A stretch of 64,000 nt of DNA from contig NZ_QUAJ01000014.1 of the NCBI RefSeq assembly GCF_003391055.1, forward strand, positions 1 through 64,000. The letters are read 5' to 3'. How positions within the stretch are numbered: position 1 is the first letter of the stretch; the number at the start of each line of letters is the position of its first letter. The stretch is from Psychrilyobacter piezotolerans. GTDB taxonomy: Bacteria; Fusobacteriota; Fusobacteriia; Fusobacteriales; Fusobacteriaceae. Shown piece after piece: positions 26,616 through 37,523 of this stretch. A program made the position numbers and the translations under genes. A model generated the notes under the pieces. The model was not told the origin of the DNA, ran no database searches, and worked only from the letters and a program-made list of their open reading frames with translations.

Positions 26616-28058
26616 TTAACTCATCCAGTCCACTTTATGCTCTGGATTCCATTTTGTAGTTATTTTTATTAAATTTGTCCAAAAATCTATGGAAGAAACT
26701 CCTGTAATATCTCCGTATCCAAATTTAGAATCTTTTATCCCTCCAAATGAGAAGGGCTCTCTTGGAACCGGCACTCCGATATTTACCCCCAGCATTCCAG
26801 CTTGGAATTCCCTGATGGCTTCATCTACAAATCTACCATTTTGAGTGAAAATTGCAGCTGCATTCCCATATGGTGATTCATTTTGAATAGCTGCAGCTTC
26901 AGCTATTGTATTAGCACTTCTTATCTCCAAGACAGGCCCGAATATCTCTTCGCTGCTCATTTTTTTGCTGTTACCCCAGTCGATAATAGATGGTCCTATA
27001 AAGTACCCCTCATCTGTTTTAACTTTTCTTCCATCAACTACAATTTCAGCTCCGTTTTCCTGGGCATAATCCAGATAATCCTCTATTTTTTTTATAGCTG
27101 CCTCTGAGATAACCGGTGGAAGATCCACTCCGGGAACCATATTTTTAGCCTTGGCAACAACTTCTCCATACACTTCATCTATACTTCCTACACCGATCAT
27201 TACTGATACAGCCATACATCTCTGCCCGGACATTCCAAAGGCAGATGAAATAATATCTCTACTTCCCGCATCCTTATTGGCATCCGGCATTACTACAATG
27301 TGGTTTTTTGCTCCACCCAATGCTAAAACTCTCTTGGAGTTAGCAGACCCTCTTTTATGAACAATTTCAGCTACAGGTGTTGATCCTACAAATGATACAG
27401 CTACGATATCTTTATTGTCGCAAATCCCTTCAACAATCTCTTTTCCACCGTTAACTACGTTGAAAATTCCTTCGGGTAATCCTGCCTCTTCCCAAAGTTC
27501 TGCCATTTTCATTGCTGAGATCGGTGTTAATTCAGATGGCTTTAAGATTATTGCGTTTCCAAGAGCTATTGCATTTGGAACAGTCCAGTGAGGAACCATT
27601 ACCGGGAAGTTAAATGGAGTAATGGAGGCTACAACTCCTAAGGGTCTTCTCTCTTCTTTACAGTTAACCCCCTTACTGACATCCTGGGTTTTCCCTGAAA
27701 TTAATTGTGGGATAGAACAAGCAAATTCAGTTAATTCAATGGCCTTATCCACACCGGCATAGGCCTCTTCCATTGATTTTCCATTTTCTTCACAGTTAAC
27801 CACAGATAACTCTTCTCTATACTTCATGAGTAATTCTCTATATTTATAAATAACCTTAGATCTGGATTTTGCAGTTAAACCTGCCCAAGATTCCTGTGCA
27901 GCCTTAGCTTTAGCTACGACTTCATCCAATTGAGCTTTGGTAGCGGCTTTAAACTCACCTATAATTTCTCCATTGATAGGAGCATAAACATCATACTTTT
28001 CTCCCATCCCCGATACAAACTTACCATTTAAATAGTTTTTAATTTCGTTATATTTCAT
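26616..28058 (-). CDS. iolA: (Methyl)malonate-semialdehyde dehydrogenase, acylating, IolA/MmsA
   Basis: A 480-residue aldehyde dehydrogenase-superfamily enzyme that oxidises malonate semialdehyde with NAD and CoA to acetyl-CoA and CO2. The catalytic cysteine is in GMSGQRCMAVS near 280; SITPFNFPVMVP and EIFGPVLE are family signatures. It follows iolG by 9 bp. The last ~57 bp of the gene are partially duplicated behind the stop codon. Confidence 0.94.
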   Translation of the reverse strand: MKYNEIKNYLNGKFVSGMGEKYDVYAPINGEIIGEFKAATKAQLDEVVAKAKAAQESWAGLTAKSRSKVIYKYRELLMKYREELSVVNCEENGKSMEEAYAGVDKAIELTEFACSIPQLISGKTQDVSKGVNCKEERRPLGVVASITPFNFPVMVPHWTVPNAIALGNAIILKPSELTPISAMKMAELWEEAGLPEGIFNVVNGGKEIVEGICDNKDIVAVSFVGSTPVAEIVHKRGSANSKRVLALGGAKNHIVVMPDANKDAGSRDIISSAFGMSGQRCMAVSVMIGVGSIDEVYGEVVAKAKNMVPGVDLPPVISEAAIKKIEDYLDYAQENGAEIVVDGRKVKTDEGYFIGPSIIDWGNSKKMSSEEIFGPVLEIRSANTIAEAAAIQNESPYGNAAAIFTQNGRFVDEAIREFQAGMLGVNIGVPVPREPFSFGGIKDSKFGYGDITGVSSIDFWTNLIKITTKWNPEHKVDWMS

Positions 28059-28067
28059 CTTTCCCTC

Positions 28068-29078
28068 CTAAAATATCTCAGAGATCTTCACAGGTCTCTT
28101 TTCTTCTAAAGATTTTTTTGCCGCTAACCCGATTAATACAGGTTGTAATCCGTCATTTGCATTAACAGGAACATTTTTATCATTAACTATTGCCTCTACA
28201 AATTGATTTACTTCTTCACCAAATGACTGCATATATCTCTCCAAGAAGAAATAAAGTGGTTTTTCCGATACAATACCGTCTTTTGTTGAGATAACTGCCT
28301 TTGACCCGCTGTCATTTGAGATGGCTACCGACCCAAGTGATCCGAACACCTCTGCTCTCTGGTCATACCCGTAAGCTGCTTCTCTGGAGTTATCGATTAC
28401 ACCTAAGGCTCCGTTTTTCAACTTCAATGTTATGATAGCCGTATCTATATCTCCGGCTTCTCCAATCTCAGGATTTACAAGTACTCCTCCAAGGGCATAA
28501 ACTTCCTCCACTTCACTTTCAGATAAGTATCTGACCATATCAAAGTCATGAATAGTCATATCCAAAAACATTCCACCGGATACCTTGACATAGTCTATTC
28601 CTGGAGCTTCAGGATCTCTGGAAGTTACCTTTATGATATGAGGTGTCCCGATTTTTCCTTCTGTAACAGCATCCTTTATAGCCTTGAAATTATTATCAAA
28701 TCTTCTATTGAATCCAACCTGATATTTTATCCCGGCTTTTTCTACTTCTTCTAAAACCATCTGGATCTTTGCCAGATCATGATCGATTGGTTTTTCACAG
28801 AAGATGTGCTTATTAGCTCTTGCTGCCTCTATTGATATGGATGAATGAGTATCCGTCGATGAACAGATTAAAACTGCATCGATATCTTTATTTTCCAATA
28901 TTTCCTTATAATCAGTAGTTATATTTTCTATTCCAAGTTCATTGATCCACTTTATTTTATCTTCATTCATAAATGGGTCAGCGATCATATGAACACTGGC
29001 ATTTTTAACATTATTAGTGATACTTGTTGCATGTACCTGCCCTATTCTTCCTGCTCCTATAATTCCTAATTTTAACAT
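28068..29078 (-). CDS. iolG: myo-Inositol 2-dehydrogenase IolG
   Basis: A 336-residue NAD-dependent dehydrogenase of the Gfo/Idh/MocA family. The Rossmann motif GAGRIGQVHA is at residues 7-16; the catalytic lysine is in CEKPIDHD near 97, and MTIHDFDMVRYL carries the substrate-site Asp and His. It oxidises myo-inositol to scyllo-inosose. It stands between iolE and iolA. A second Gfo/Idh/MocA protein begins the operon at 37495. Confidence 0.93.
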   Translation of the reverse strand: MLKLGIIGAGRIGQVHATSITNNVKNASVHMIADPFMNEDKIKWINELGIENITTDYKEILENKDIDAVLICSSTDTHSSISIEAARANKHIFCEKPIDHDLAKIQMVLEEVEKAGIKYQVGFNRRFDNNFKAIKDAVTEGKIGTPHIIKVTSRDPEAPGIDYVKVSGGMFLDMTIHDFDMVRYLSESEVEEVYALGGVLVNPEIGEAGDIDTAIITLKLKNGALGVIDNSREAAYGYDQRAEVFGSLGSVAISNDSGSKAVISTKDGIVSEKPLYFFLERYMQSFGEEVNQFVEAIVNDKNVPVNANDGLQPVLIGLAAKKSLEEKRPVKISEIF

Positions 29079-29096
29079 TTTTAAACTCCCCCTCTA

Positions 29097-29993
29097 TTAA
29101 AGACCTGTTTTTTCAGCAATAAATTTTCTAGCCCTTACAGCATATTCAAATGGATTGGCAAGTGCAGGATCCTGCTCAGCTTCTACGACCATCCAACCAG
29201 TATAATCAGCATTTTCTAATATTTTAAAGAGAGGATCAAAATTAATTATTCCATCACCGGGAATAGTAAATGCACCTTTTTTTACCCCTGTTAAAAAGGA
29301 AAGGTTGTTTTCTTTAACTTCTCCTAATATATTTTCTCTCACATCTTTTAAATGAACATGGGCAATCCTGTCTATATATTTATTTAAAACCTTTTCAACC
29401 GATGATTGAGTTCCTTCCGAGTAGTACATATGACCTGAATCAAACAATAAATAAACATTATCATCAGTCATTTCCATGAATTTATCCACTTCTTCCGGAG
29501 TCTGAACACCCGTTCCCATATGGTGGTGAAGGGATACCTTCATTCCTTTTTCTTCCGCTAATTCAGCTAATTTATTGTACCCGGCAGCCACTCTATTCCA
29601 TTCTTCATCTGTGAAAACAGGCTTTTCATTAAAAATTGATTTATCCAGTCCCTGAATACTGTGTGACTGCTCGGAACACCCTATGACCTTAGCCCCCATA
29701 GTATGTAAAAAATCTCTATGTTTAATAAATTCAGCAATAGTTTCCTCTTCTTTTCCTACAGCAAAGAAGGTACTGAACCATGCATTGCAAATTTGAATTC
29801 CTCTGATATCTAACTTTTCTTTTAACAGATCGGTATCTTTAGGATATTTATTTCCTACTTCACTTCCGGTAAATCCGGCTAATGCCATTTCAGATACACA
29901 CTGCTCAAAAGTATTTTCACTCCCTAATTCAGGCAGATCGTCATTTGTCCAAGCAATTGGTGCAATTCCTAATTTTACTTTTTTAGAATCCAT
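29097..29993 (-). CDS. iolE: Inosose dehydratase IolE
   Basis: A 298-residue TIM-barrel protein of the AP-endonuclease-2 superfamily that dehydrates scyllo-inosose. The N-terminal [15 protein letters not shown] and [10 protein letters not shown] segments match IolE, as does the metal-binding E-D-H-E set spread through [19 protein letters not shown] and HVHLKDVR. It begins 12 bp after iolD ends. Confidence 0.95.
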   Translation of the reverse strand: MDSKKVKLGIAPIAWTNDDLPELGSENTFEQCVSEMALAGFTGSEVGNKYPKDTDLLKEKLDIRGIQICNAWFSTFFAVGKEEETIAEFIKHRDFLHTMGAKVIGCSEQSHSIQGLDKSIFNEKPVFTDEEWNRVAAGYNKLAELAEEKGMKVSLHHHMGTGVQTPEEVDKFMEMTDDNVYLLFDSGHMYYSEGTQSSVEKVLNKYIDRIAHVHLKDVRENILGEVKENNLSFLTGVKKGAFTIPGDGIINFDPLFKILENADYTGWMVVEAEQDPALANPFEYAVRARKFIAEKTGL

Positions 29994-30005
29994 TTTATTC
30001 CTCCA

Positions 30006-31928
30006 TTAATATTTTTTTATTTTTTTCTTTTCCTGCTTTGATGCTTCATATGCCTTATTTATTTTTTCGTTATCAGATACCGAAGCATTCCCCACATGCC
30101 ACCATGAATCATATCCATCTGTCATTGTTTTAGGCAGCACCTTTATATCTATTAATGTGGACACTGTCTGTTTTTTACTGTCTTCCAGTGCCTCTATTAA
30201 CTCCTTCTCATTTTTAACATTATATGTCTTACATCCATAGGATCTTGCATTCATGGCAAAATCAATAGGGATCAGTTCCCCGTCTAAATTTCCTGTTTCT
30301 GCATTTCTATACCTGAATTCGGTTCCAAAACTTCCCATTCCATTTCCCATTTGAAGATTATTTATACAGCCAAATGCCATATTATCCATTAAGATTATAT
30401 TTATCTTTTGTTTTTCTTGAATAGAAGTAACCAATTCCGAGTGCAGCATCTGATATGATCCGTCTCCAACCAGGGCATACACCTCTTTAGCCGGTTCAGC
30501 CATTTTCACTCCCAGAGCTCCGCTGATTTCATACCCCATACAGGAATACCCGTATTCCACATGGTAGTCGTTTTCACCTCTGCTTTTCCACACTCTCTGC
30601 AGATCTCCAGGTAAACTTCCGGCAGCTCCTACAATTATGGAGTTCTCTAAATTGTTATTTAATACTCCTAAAACATTGGTCTGGGTTAAAGATGAACCGG
30701 TATTTTTCTTGAATTCTTCCAATACATGATCCAGTCCTCTTACTTCCGGAATAAAGTTTTCACCATAAGTTATATCCACCAATCTATTCCACTCTTTTTC
30801 CCAAAGTTCCTTAACATCTCTAATTTCATTTTTATATTCCGATCTATAGCTGTTTTCTAAGCTGTCTTTTAATTTTTTCAACGTTTTCCCGGCATCGGCA
30901 GTAATTTTAATCCCGTCTAATTTCTGTGAATCAAAATTTGCGATATTAATATTTAAAAACTTTACATGTGGATTTTGGAAAATCCATTTAGAAGCAGTTG
31001 TAAAATCAGTGTATCTGGTCCCAACACCTATTACAAGATCTGCGTCTCTGGCTATCCTGTTAGCTGCCAAATTCCCAGTTGTTCCCATCCCTCCCAGATT
31101 CAGATTATGATTTGAAGAAACAGCTCCTTTTCCAGCTTGAGTTTCACCAAAGGGAATATTAAACATCTCACTGAATTCTTTAAAAATTTCTTCTGCCTGG
31201 GAATATTTGATTCCTCCCCCGCAGATTAACATAGGTTTTTTGGCTGATTTAATTGCCTCAACAGCATCCTTTATCATTGAATCTGTAGGGAGAGTTCTTT
31301 CTATCCTGTGAATTCTTTTTTTAAAGAACTCCAATGGATACTCATAATTTTCCCCCTGCACATCCTGAGGCAGTGCTATTGTCACGGCTCCTGTATTGAC
31401 AGGATCCGTCAACACTCTCATGGCATTTAACAGAGCCGTCATAAGCTGCTCCGGTCTGCTGACCCTGTCCCAGTATTTAGATACAGGTTTAAAAGCATCA
31501 TTTGTTGATATGGTCAAATCATGAAATTGCTCAATCTGCTGTAATACCGGATCCGGCTGTCTGGTTGCAAATACATCCCCAGGCAGCAAAAGTAATGGTA
31601 TCCTGTTTGCAGATGCAGTAGCTGCAGCGGTCACCATATTTGCGGCTCCCGGTCCTACAGAACTTGTGCAGGCCATTATTTTTTTTCTCTTCTTTTGTTT
31701 TGCAAAGGCAGTTGCTGCATGAGCCATTCCCTGCTCATTTCTTCCTTGATAGACTTTTAAACCATGATTTCCTTCTTCCAAGGCCTGGCCTAATCCAAGA
31801 ACATTTCCATGCCCAAAGATTGTAAAAATTCCTTCTATGAATTTACTAACTTCCCCGTCAAATTCAACATATTGATTATCTAAAAATTTAACAAGAGCTT
31901 GAGCTGTTGTTAATTTAATTGTATTCAT
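30006..31928 (-). CDS. iolD: 3D-(3,5/4)-trihydroxycyclohexane-1,2-dione hydrolase IolD
   Basis: A 640-residue thiamine-diphosphate enzyme that opens the ring of the diketo-inositol to 5-deoxy-glucuronate. The N-terminal catalytic Glu is in NEQGMAHAA near 65, and the C-terminal TPP/Mg motif is VGDGSYQM... near 460. Three domains (pyrimidine, central, diphosphate) are visible. Length equals known IolD proteins. It follows iolB with a 30-bp gap. Confidence 0.95.
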   Translation of the reverse strand: MNTIKLTTAQALVKFLDNQYVEFDGEVSKFIEGIFTIFGHGNVLGLGQALEEGNHGLKVYQGRNEQGMAHAATAFAKQKKRKKIMACTSSVGPGAANMVTAAATASANRIPLLLLPGDVFATRQPDPVLQQIEQFHDLTISTNDAFKPVSKYWDRVSRPEQLMTALLNAMRVLTDPVNTGAVTIALPQDVQGENYEYPLEFFKKRIHRIERTLPTDSMIKDAVEAIKSAKKPMLICGGGIKYSQAEEIFKEFSEMFNIPFGETQAGKGAVSSNHNLNLGGMGTTGNLAANRIARDADLVIGVGTRYTDFTTASKWIFQNPHVKFLNINIANFDSQKLDGIKITADAGKTLKKLKDSLENSYRSEYKNEIRDVKELWEKEWNRLVDITYGENFIPEVRGLDHVLEEFKKNTGSSLTQTNVLGVLNNNLENSIIVGAAGSLPGDLQRVWKSRGENDYHVEYGYSCMGYEISGALGVKMAEPAKEVYALVGDGSYQMLHSELVTSIQEKQKINIILMDNMAFGCINNLQMGNGMGSFGTEFRYRNAETGNLDGELIPIDFAMNARSYGCKTYNVKNEKELIEALEDSKKQTVSTLIDIKVLPKTMTDGYDSWWHVGNASVSDNEKINKAYEASKQEKKKIKKY

Positions 31929-31958
31929 ATTTACCCTTCCTATTTAGATTTGATATTT

Positions 31959-32744
31959 TTATTTTTCAGGCCAAATTTTATTTTCCTTATCATGCAGCCA
32001 TGTATGTGCATCATCGTCAATTCGTTTTGTCCAGGGGTTTTCGTCTAAATGTCTTATCATCCAGCAATAATACATCCCATATCCAGGGGCTGATGTTTGT
32101 GGGTGTGTAAAACCACCATCTATCATTAAAGCTGAGTTATTTTGTATTTTATATACATTTTCTCCTACAAATGCTCCTCCAAAACCCTGAGGTTTTGTGA
32201 ATTTATAAAAATAAATTTCCGGCTGAGCATGACTGTGGGGTGGATAACTTGACCATTTTCCAGGATATGTTATCACTTCTCCTAAAACCATATTTGAATA
32301 GGGAGCATTTTCATATTTAAAAATATCCCTTACAAGTCTCCTTGCAGTTCCATCCATTACCCCGTCTCCAAAAATATTATCTTTGCAGTCTTCCGGGGTA
32401 TATAATTTGGAATCAAATAAATTATGATTTATGGTTTTTTGAACTCCTATTTCCCCGTCTTGGATAAACTCTATAATCACCTTTTTATCATTTGAAACAT
32501 GCAGTGTGTAAGGACCGCAGTCAAAAACATTTTCCCTTTCTGCAGTCAGTTCTTTCCCTTCCCATAAAAATTTAATTTTTCCCTGAAAAAGGATAATTGC
32601 CGTTTCTTTATCCCTGTTATATAATTCCACTTTTTCTCCAGCCTTCATTTTGTATACACCAAAATCCATGAGCATCCCGCTGTCTTCCCTGGAAATTTGA
32701 TTATATCCGTATTTAAAAACATTGTTATCTTGATTTTTAATCAT
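31959..32744 (-). CDS. iolB: 5-deoxy-glucuronate isomerase IolB
   Basis: A 261-residue bicupin that isomerises 5-deoxy-glucuronate to 5-dehydro-2-deoxy-gluconate. The second cupin shows the metal-binding SSYPPHSHAQPEIYFY segment with two His and one Glu near residues 160-175, plus GGFTHPQTSAPGYGMYYCW, which is characteristic of IolB. It is placed between the ABC permease and iolD. Confidence 0.95.
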   Translation of the reverse strand: MIKNQDNNVFKYGYNQISREDSGMLMDFGVYKMKAGEKVELYNRDKETAIILFQGKIKFLWEGKELTAERENVFDCGPYTLHVSNDKKVIIEFIQDGEIGVQKTINHNLFDSKLYTPEDCKDNIFGDGVMDGTARRLVRDIFKYENAPYSNMVLGEVITYPGKWSSYPPHSHAQPEIYFYKFTKPQGFGGAFVGENVYKIQNNSALMIDGGFTHPQTSAPGYGMYYCWMIRHLDENPWTKRIDDDAHTWLHDKENKIWPEK

Positions 32745-32765
32745 AATTGATTCTCCCCATATAAT

Positions 32766-33788
32766 TTAAGATTTAATTTTATTCTTTCTCATATCAAATA
32801 CAACTGCTGCCACTATGATAAATCCTTCTACAATTTGCTGGATAAATGCATTGATTCCCAAGAGGGTGAATCCATTTGCCATTACTCCCAATATTAAGGC
32901 TCCTATTACAACACCCCACACAGTTCCTATCCCTCCTGAATGACTGGTTCCTCCTATTGTTGCCGCTGCTATGGCTGTAAGTTCTATCCCTGTAGCTGCT
33001 GCAGGCTGAATACTTCCACCTGTTCTTCCCATAAAGATTATTGCACACAGACCGGCCATTAACCCGGCATAGGCATAGATAATTACTGTATTTCTTTTAA
33101 CCTTAATTCCTGATATTTTTGCTGCATTTATATTTCCGCCGATTGCATAAACACTTTTCCCAAATTTGGAATAATTCATAATAATAAATGTAATAATTAT
33201 CATAATTCCATAAATAATAACCGGAACAGGAATGACATTAAATATTCTCGACCCAAAAATTGTTATGGAATGATTAATACTGCTTATTGGTTTCCCCCCT
33301 GTATACATGAGCGCTGCTCCCCTTGCTGCAGTAAACATCCCCAATGTTGCAATAAAAGCCGGCACCCCGGTATAAGCTATCAAGCCTCCATTTATGGCTC
33401 CGCATAAGGCTCCCAATAATAAAGCTACTATTATGGGCACTATTATGGGCAGTTCCGGCAAATTTGGAAACATCCTGTCAAAGGCATCCATAGTCTGCCC
33501 TAAACTACCGGCTACAACTCCGGCAAATGCAAGAACCGAACCTACAGAAAGGTCTATTCCTTTGGAAACAATTACAAGGAGCATCCCCAACGCCAATATT
33601 CCATAAATAGAAGCCTGGGTTATTAAATTAAATATATTTCTGATGGATAGGAAATTAGGTCTTAAAATAGATAAAACCAGTATCATAGCTATAAGAATCA
33701 AAACTATTCCATATTTTTTCAGCAATTCGTTTGTATGTTCATTCAGTAAAGATTTTTTTTCATTTTTTATAACAGTTTCTACTGCCAT
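32766..33788 (-). CDS. Inositol/sugar ABC transporter permease (RbsC type)
   Basis: A 340-residue CUT2-family permease with the [14 protein letters not shown] motif near 78 and about nine membrane segments. With the ATPase upstream and the lipoprotein binding protein it forms a complete importer, most likely for myo-inositol in view of the operon. This replaces the MFS inositol carriers (IolT) of Bacillus. Similar ABC importers exist in other inositol-using bacteria. Confidence 0.92.
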   Translation of the reverse strand: MAVETVIKNEKKSLLNEHTNELLKKYGIVLILIAMILVLSILRPNFLSIRNIFNLITQASIYGILALGMLLVIVSKGIDLSVGSVLAFAGVVAGSLGQTMDAFDRMFPNLPELPIIVPIIVALLLGALCGAINGGLIAYTGVPAFIATLGMFTAARGAALMYTGGKPISSINHSITIFGSRIFNVIPVPVIIYGIMIIITFIIMNYSKFGKSVYAIGGNINAAKISGIKVKRNTVIIYAYAGLMAGLCAIIFMGRTGGSIQPAAATGIELTAIAAATIGGTSHSGGIGTVWGVVIGALILGVMANGFTLLGINAFIQQIVEGFIIVAAVVFDMRKNKIKS

Positions 33789-33804
33789 CTTTTAGCCTCC
33801 TTAA

Positions 33805-35358
33805 TTATATTAATGCTAATTCTAATTCTTCTTCATCCATAACATTTCTGTGATTATTTTTTTTATTTGTTGCATACTCCATAAGTTTCTCTTGGGTCAA
33901 CATCTCATCATTATCAAGAATACCTGTTATTTTCCCCTCATGCATCACTACCACACGGTCAGCCATCCCCAAAATTTCAGGCAGTTCCGATGAAATCATT
34001 ATTACACTCTTCCCTTCACAGGCCAGTTTCGATATCAACCTGTGAATTTCAGATTTTGCCCCAACATCTATTCCCCTTGTAGGTTCATCCAAAATAAGTA
34101 TATCCGGATCTGTTAAAAGCCACCTTGCAATCAATACCTTTTGCTGGTTTCCCCCGCTTAGATTCCCAATTTTATGATTTAAGCTTGGAGTTTTTATCCC
34201 CAATGCAGATATATACTTTTCTCCGTCTTCTTTCATTTTTTTATAGTTTATTAATTTGTTGGTCTTTATATAGTCATCTATATTGACTATAGTCATATTG
34301 TCTTTCACCGACAGCATGGGGAAAATCCCTGTTTCTCTCCTGTCCTCTGTCAATAAGGCCATTTTATTCTTAACGGCTGTAGATGAGGAATCAATTTTTA
34401 TTTTTTTATTGTCTATTAAAATTTCTCCATCAATAATCGAACGAACACCAAACAGAGCTTCCATTACCTCTGTTCTCCCGGCACCAATCAACCCGGCAAA
34501 ACCTAAAATTTCTCCTTTTTTCAGGTTAAAAGAAATATTTTCAAAATGATTTCCATCACTTAAGTTTTTCACTTCTAATTTTGTTCCGGATATCTCACTG
34601 GGTGTCTTGGGAAAAAGCTCATCTATGTCACGGCCTACCATCATCTTGATCATTTCATCCATGGACATATCTTTGCTGGGCTTGCTGCCTATATAATTCC
34701 CATCACGAAAAACCGTAATCGTATCAGCTATTTTAAATATTTCATCTAATTTATGGGAGGTATATATTATGCTTCTTCCCTCAGATTTCAATTTAAATAT
34801 TATTTTAAACAACTGGTCTATTTCCCTGTCTGTAAGTGCTGAAGTAGGTTCATCCATTATAATTAACCTGGCATCATATGATATTGCTTTTGCTATTTCT
34901 ATCATTTGTATCTTTGCAACACTTAAATCTTTCATCAAAGTTTTAGGATTTATGTCCAGATTTATCATTTTCAATACTTCTACGGTATTTTTATACATAG
35001 TCTTGTGATCGATTAAACCAAATTTATTCTTGGGTTCCCTCCCAAGCCATATATTTTCCATAATAGACCTGTATAATATCGGGCTTAATTCCTGATGGAT
35101 CATTGAAATTCCTGATTTTAATGCCGTTTCTGTATCATAATTTTTCATTTTTTTACCGTTAAAAATAATCTCTCCCGATGTCTGCCTGTGTATCCCTATT
35201 ATGCACTTCATAATAGTTGATTTTCCGGCACCATTTTCACCCATGAGAGCATGGATTTCTCCGGTCTTAACCTTTAAATTAACCCCTTTCAATGCCATTA
35301 CACCTGGAAATTTTTTAACTATTTTATCCATTTCTAAAATATATTCATTAACCTCCAC
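33805..35358 (-). CDS. Inositol/sugar ABC transporter ATPase (RbsA type)
   Basis: A 517-residue double ABC ATPase. Walker A in domain 1 is GENGAGKST near 42; domain signatures are LSVAKIQM and LSGGNQQKV; domain 2 has the degenerate GLIGAGRTE. It lies 17 bp upstream of its permease gene and about 80 bp after the binding-protein gene. Sequence similarity to RbsA at 16408 is clear but they are not recent duplicates. Confidence 0.93.
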   Translation of the reverse strand: MEVNEYILEMDKIVKKFPGVMALKGVNLKVKTGEIHALMGENGAGKSTIMKCIIGIHRQTSGEIIFNGKKMKNYDTETALKSGISMIHQELSPILYRSIMENIWLGREPKNKFGLIDHKTMYKNTVEVLKMINLDINPKTLMKDLSVAKIQMIEIAKAISYDARLIIMDEPTSALTDREIDQLFKIIFKLKSEGRSIIYTSHKLDEIFKIADTITVFRDGNYIGSKPSKDMSMDEMIKMMVGRDIDELFPKTPSEISGTKLEVKNLSDGNHFENISFNLKKGEILGFAGLIGAGRTEVMEALFGVRSIIDGEILIDNKKIKIDSSSTAVKNKMALLTEDRRETGIFPMLSVKDNMTIVNIDDYIKTNKLINYKKMKEDGEKYISALGIKTPSLNHKIGNLSGGNQQKVLIARWLLTDPDILILDEPTRGIDVGAKSEIHRLISKLACEGKSVIMISSELPEILGMADRVVVMHEGKITGILDNDEMLTQEKLMEYATNKKNNHRNVMDEEELELALI

Positions 35359-35437
35359 TACACCACTCCTATTTAAAATTCAAAGAATCTTAACTTAAAA
35401 TAATATTTTAAGTTAAGATAATTTCAAATAATATTTT

Positions 35438-36406
35438 TTACTTAAAATCATTTAAATTTTCTTTTGTAATAAGTTTAAATGGAATATAAGTTACTTTGTT
35501 TGCAACCGATTTTCCTTGAATAACATCGATAACATTTTTGGCTGCTGTTGCTCCCTGGCCTTTAGCATCCTGGAATACCGTAGCACTAAGTTCTCCTTTT
35601 TCTACGGAATTAAGGGCATCAGGTGTAGCATCTAATCCAATAACCTTAACATTTTTAAGTAAACCATTATTTTTTAAAGCTTGGATTGCACCCAATGCCA
35701 TCTCATCATTATTTGAAATAATTGCAGAAAGATCATCTCCATATGTTGTAATCCAGTTTTCAGCAATTGCTAATCCTTTATCTCTTTGCCATAACCCTGT
35801 TTCTTCTGCAAGTACTTTAACTTCAGGATATTTTTCTTTTATTACTTCTTTTACACCGAGAGTTCTTTTTAGGGCACCTTCATTTCCTAAAATTCCCATA
35901 AGAATTGCAATATTTCCCTTACCGTTTATTTCTTTTCCTATAAAATTCATCTGCATTTGCCCGCCTGTAATTTCATTGGCCCCCACATAATAAACATTTT
36001 CAGGCATTTTATCTTCTTTTCCTGCATATGGATTTCTATTTACATAACACAGTGGGATTTTGGCATCCATGGCAGCATCGGTAATAGGTCCCATAGCACT
36101 TGTATCGGTAGGAACTACTATTATAGCGTCTACATCTCTTTCTATTAACGAATGTACTAAATCCTGCTGCTTGATAACATCTTCTTTTGCATTTTCTACA
36201 ATAAAATTAACATCATTTTCTTTTGCATAGGTTTGTGCAGCATCTAATATAAAGGTCTGGAATGTGTCATTTAAATTATTTATAACATAAGCAACTGTTG
36301 GTTTTTTATCGTCTGTTTTTTTTGCTTCCTCTTTTGATGCTTCTCCGCATCCCTGGAATAATCCCATCGTCAAAACTAACCCTATTATCATTAATAATTT
36401 TTTCAT
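35438..36406 (-). CDS. Inositol/sugar-binding lipoprotein (RbsB-like)
   Basis: A 322-residue type I sugar-binding protein. Unlike RbsB it has a lipobox (LFQGC, acylated C20), so it is anchored to a membrane. PTDTSAMGPITDAA and [14 protein letters not shown] are typical. It is the second gene of the operon and precedes the ATPase. Inositol is the likely ligand from context; ribose-type sugars are alternatives. Confidence 0.92.
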   Translation of the reverse strand: MKKLLMIIGLVLTMGLFQGCGEASKEEAKKTDDKKPTVAYVINNLNDTFQTFILDAAQTYAKENDVNFIVENAKEDVIKQQDLVHSLIERDVDAIIVVPTDTSAMGPITDAAMDAKIPLCYVNRNPYAGKEDKMPENVYYVGANEITGGQMQMNFIGKEINGKGNIAILMGILGNEGALKRTLGVKEVIKEKYPEVKVLAEETGLWQRDKGLAIAENWITTYGDDLSAIISNNDEMALGAIQALKNNGLLKNVKVIGLDATPDALNSVEKGELSATVFQDAKGQGATAAKNVIDVIQGKSVANKVTYIPFKLITKENLNDFK

Positions 36407-36472
36407 TAATTTTCCTCCTAAGTTAAAATCATGAAGTTACAGTAACAAAATTTCTACCCGACATCTATTTTA

Positions 36473-37495
36473 TTAATTCTCTTGAATATCGATGAGTTTT
36501 CCTGTCTCAAATGACTCCTTGCAGGCATAGGCTACAATTGTAGTTCTTGTCCCGTCATATACAGTTACCTCTGGTTTTCTTTTATTTATAATACAGTCTA
36601 CAAATTCTTTTAATTCATCTACATATGCAGTTTCAAATCTTTCCAAGAAATCCTGAGAACATTCTTTTCTTACACCACTGGGATCCAAAACTTCCACTAA
36701 ATTTTTCTGGGGTACATTGGCAATTCTTAATATTCCTTCAGTTCCAATGATTTCAGTCTCAACATTATATCCGTGGGGAGCCGTTCTTCCGGCAAAAATA
36801 AATGCCATTGCATCATTTTTAAATTTTAAAAGTGCGGATACATTATCCCCGTCTTTATGTTTTCCAAACTCATCATGCTTATAGCATCCGCCTATTCCCC
36901 ATGTCTGGATGGGTTCGGAATCTAAAAGCCATCTGGAAAGATCTATATCATGTACTGCCATATCGATAAATTGTCCCCCTGAATGGCCTGCATAGGCAAT
37001 TGCTCCGGCTATTGCAGACTCTGGATCCTGGCTGTATCCTCTGAATAAAAATGGCTTCCCTATTTTCCCTTGGTCTATCATCTTTTTAGCATATACATAT
37101 GAAGGATCATAACGTCTCATGAATCCCAGCATAAACACCTTATCTGGATGGTTTTCAATGGCCTTTTCCGCCCTTTTACACTCTTCCAATGTTGTTCCCA
37201 AAGGCTTTTCAGAAAAAACATGGAGCCCTGCCTCTAATGCTTTTTCAATCTGGTCACAGTGCAGATGTGATGGGGAGCATAGGAACACAGCATCCAATTC
37301 ATTGTTTTTAATCATCTCGTCAAAATCAGTATATCCATATGGAACACCCCATTTTGTTTTAATTTCTTCCACTCTTTCCTCTTCAATTGCACAAATAGCA
37401 GTTAATTCTGCTTCAGGAATTTTAAAAGCAATGTTTTCAGCATGTTGAATTCCAAGTCTTCCAAGACCCACCATTCCAAACTTAATTTTCTTCAT
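36473..37495 (-). CDS. Second inositol dehydrogenase-like protein (Gfo/Idh/MocA)
   Basis: A 340-residue Gfo/Idh/MocA oxidoreductase. The Rossmann motif GLGRLGIQHA is at about 10-19, the catalytic lysine is in SEKPLGTT near 97, and MAVHDIDLSRWL carries the active-site Asp/His. It is the first gene of the operon. Pairs of such enzymes in inositol loci usually split myo- and scyllo-inositol (or chiro-) oxidation, so this may be the IolX/IolW-type or another isomer-specific dehydrogenase. Confidence 0.9.
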   Translation of the reverse strand: MKKIKFGMVGLGRLGIQHAENIAFKIPEAELTAICAIEEERVEEIKTKWGVPYGYTDFDEMIKNNELDAVFLCSPSHLHCDQIEKALEAGLHVFSEKPLGTTLEECKRAEKAIENHPDKVFMLGFMRRYDPSYVYAKKMIDQGKIGKPFLFRGYSQDPESAIAGAIAYAGHSGGQFIDMAVHDIDLSRWLLDSEPIQTWGIGGCYKHDEFGKHKDGDNVSALLKFKNDAMAFIFAGRTAPHGYNVETEIIGTEGILRIANVPQKNLVEVLDPSGVRKECSQDFLERFETAYVDELKEFVDCIINKRKPEVTVYDGTRTTIVAYACKESFETGKLIDIQEN

Positions 37496-37523
37496 TATTC
37501 ATCCTCCTAAAAGTTTTCCGATA

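Noticed and set aside
26538-26620. Tandem TTATTTTTTATTAA repeats as a possible CRISPR or iteron array
   Set aside because: Copies are unequal and match the 3' end of iolA, so they are a duplication scar; no regular repeat-spacer pattern exists anywhere in the window.
32794-33048. Minus-strand ORF in an alternative frame inside the permease gene
   Set aside because: It is an out-of-frame shadow with biased residues (Ser/Arg/Asn-rich) inside an intact, recognised gene.
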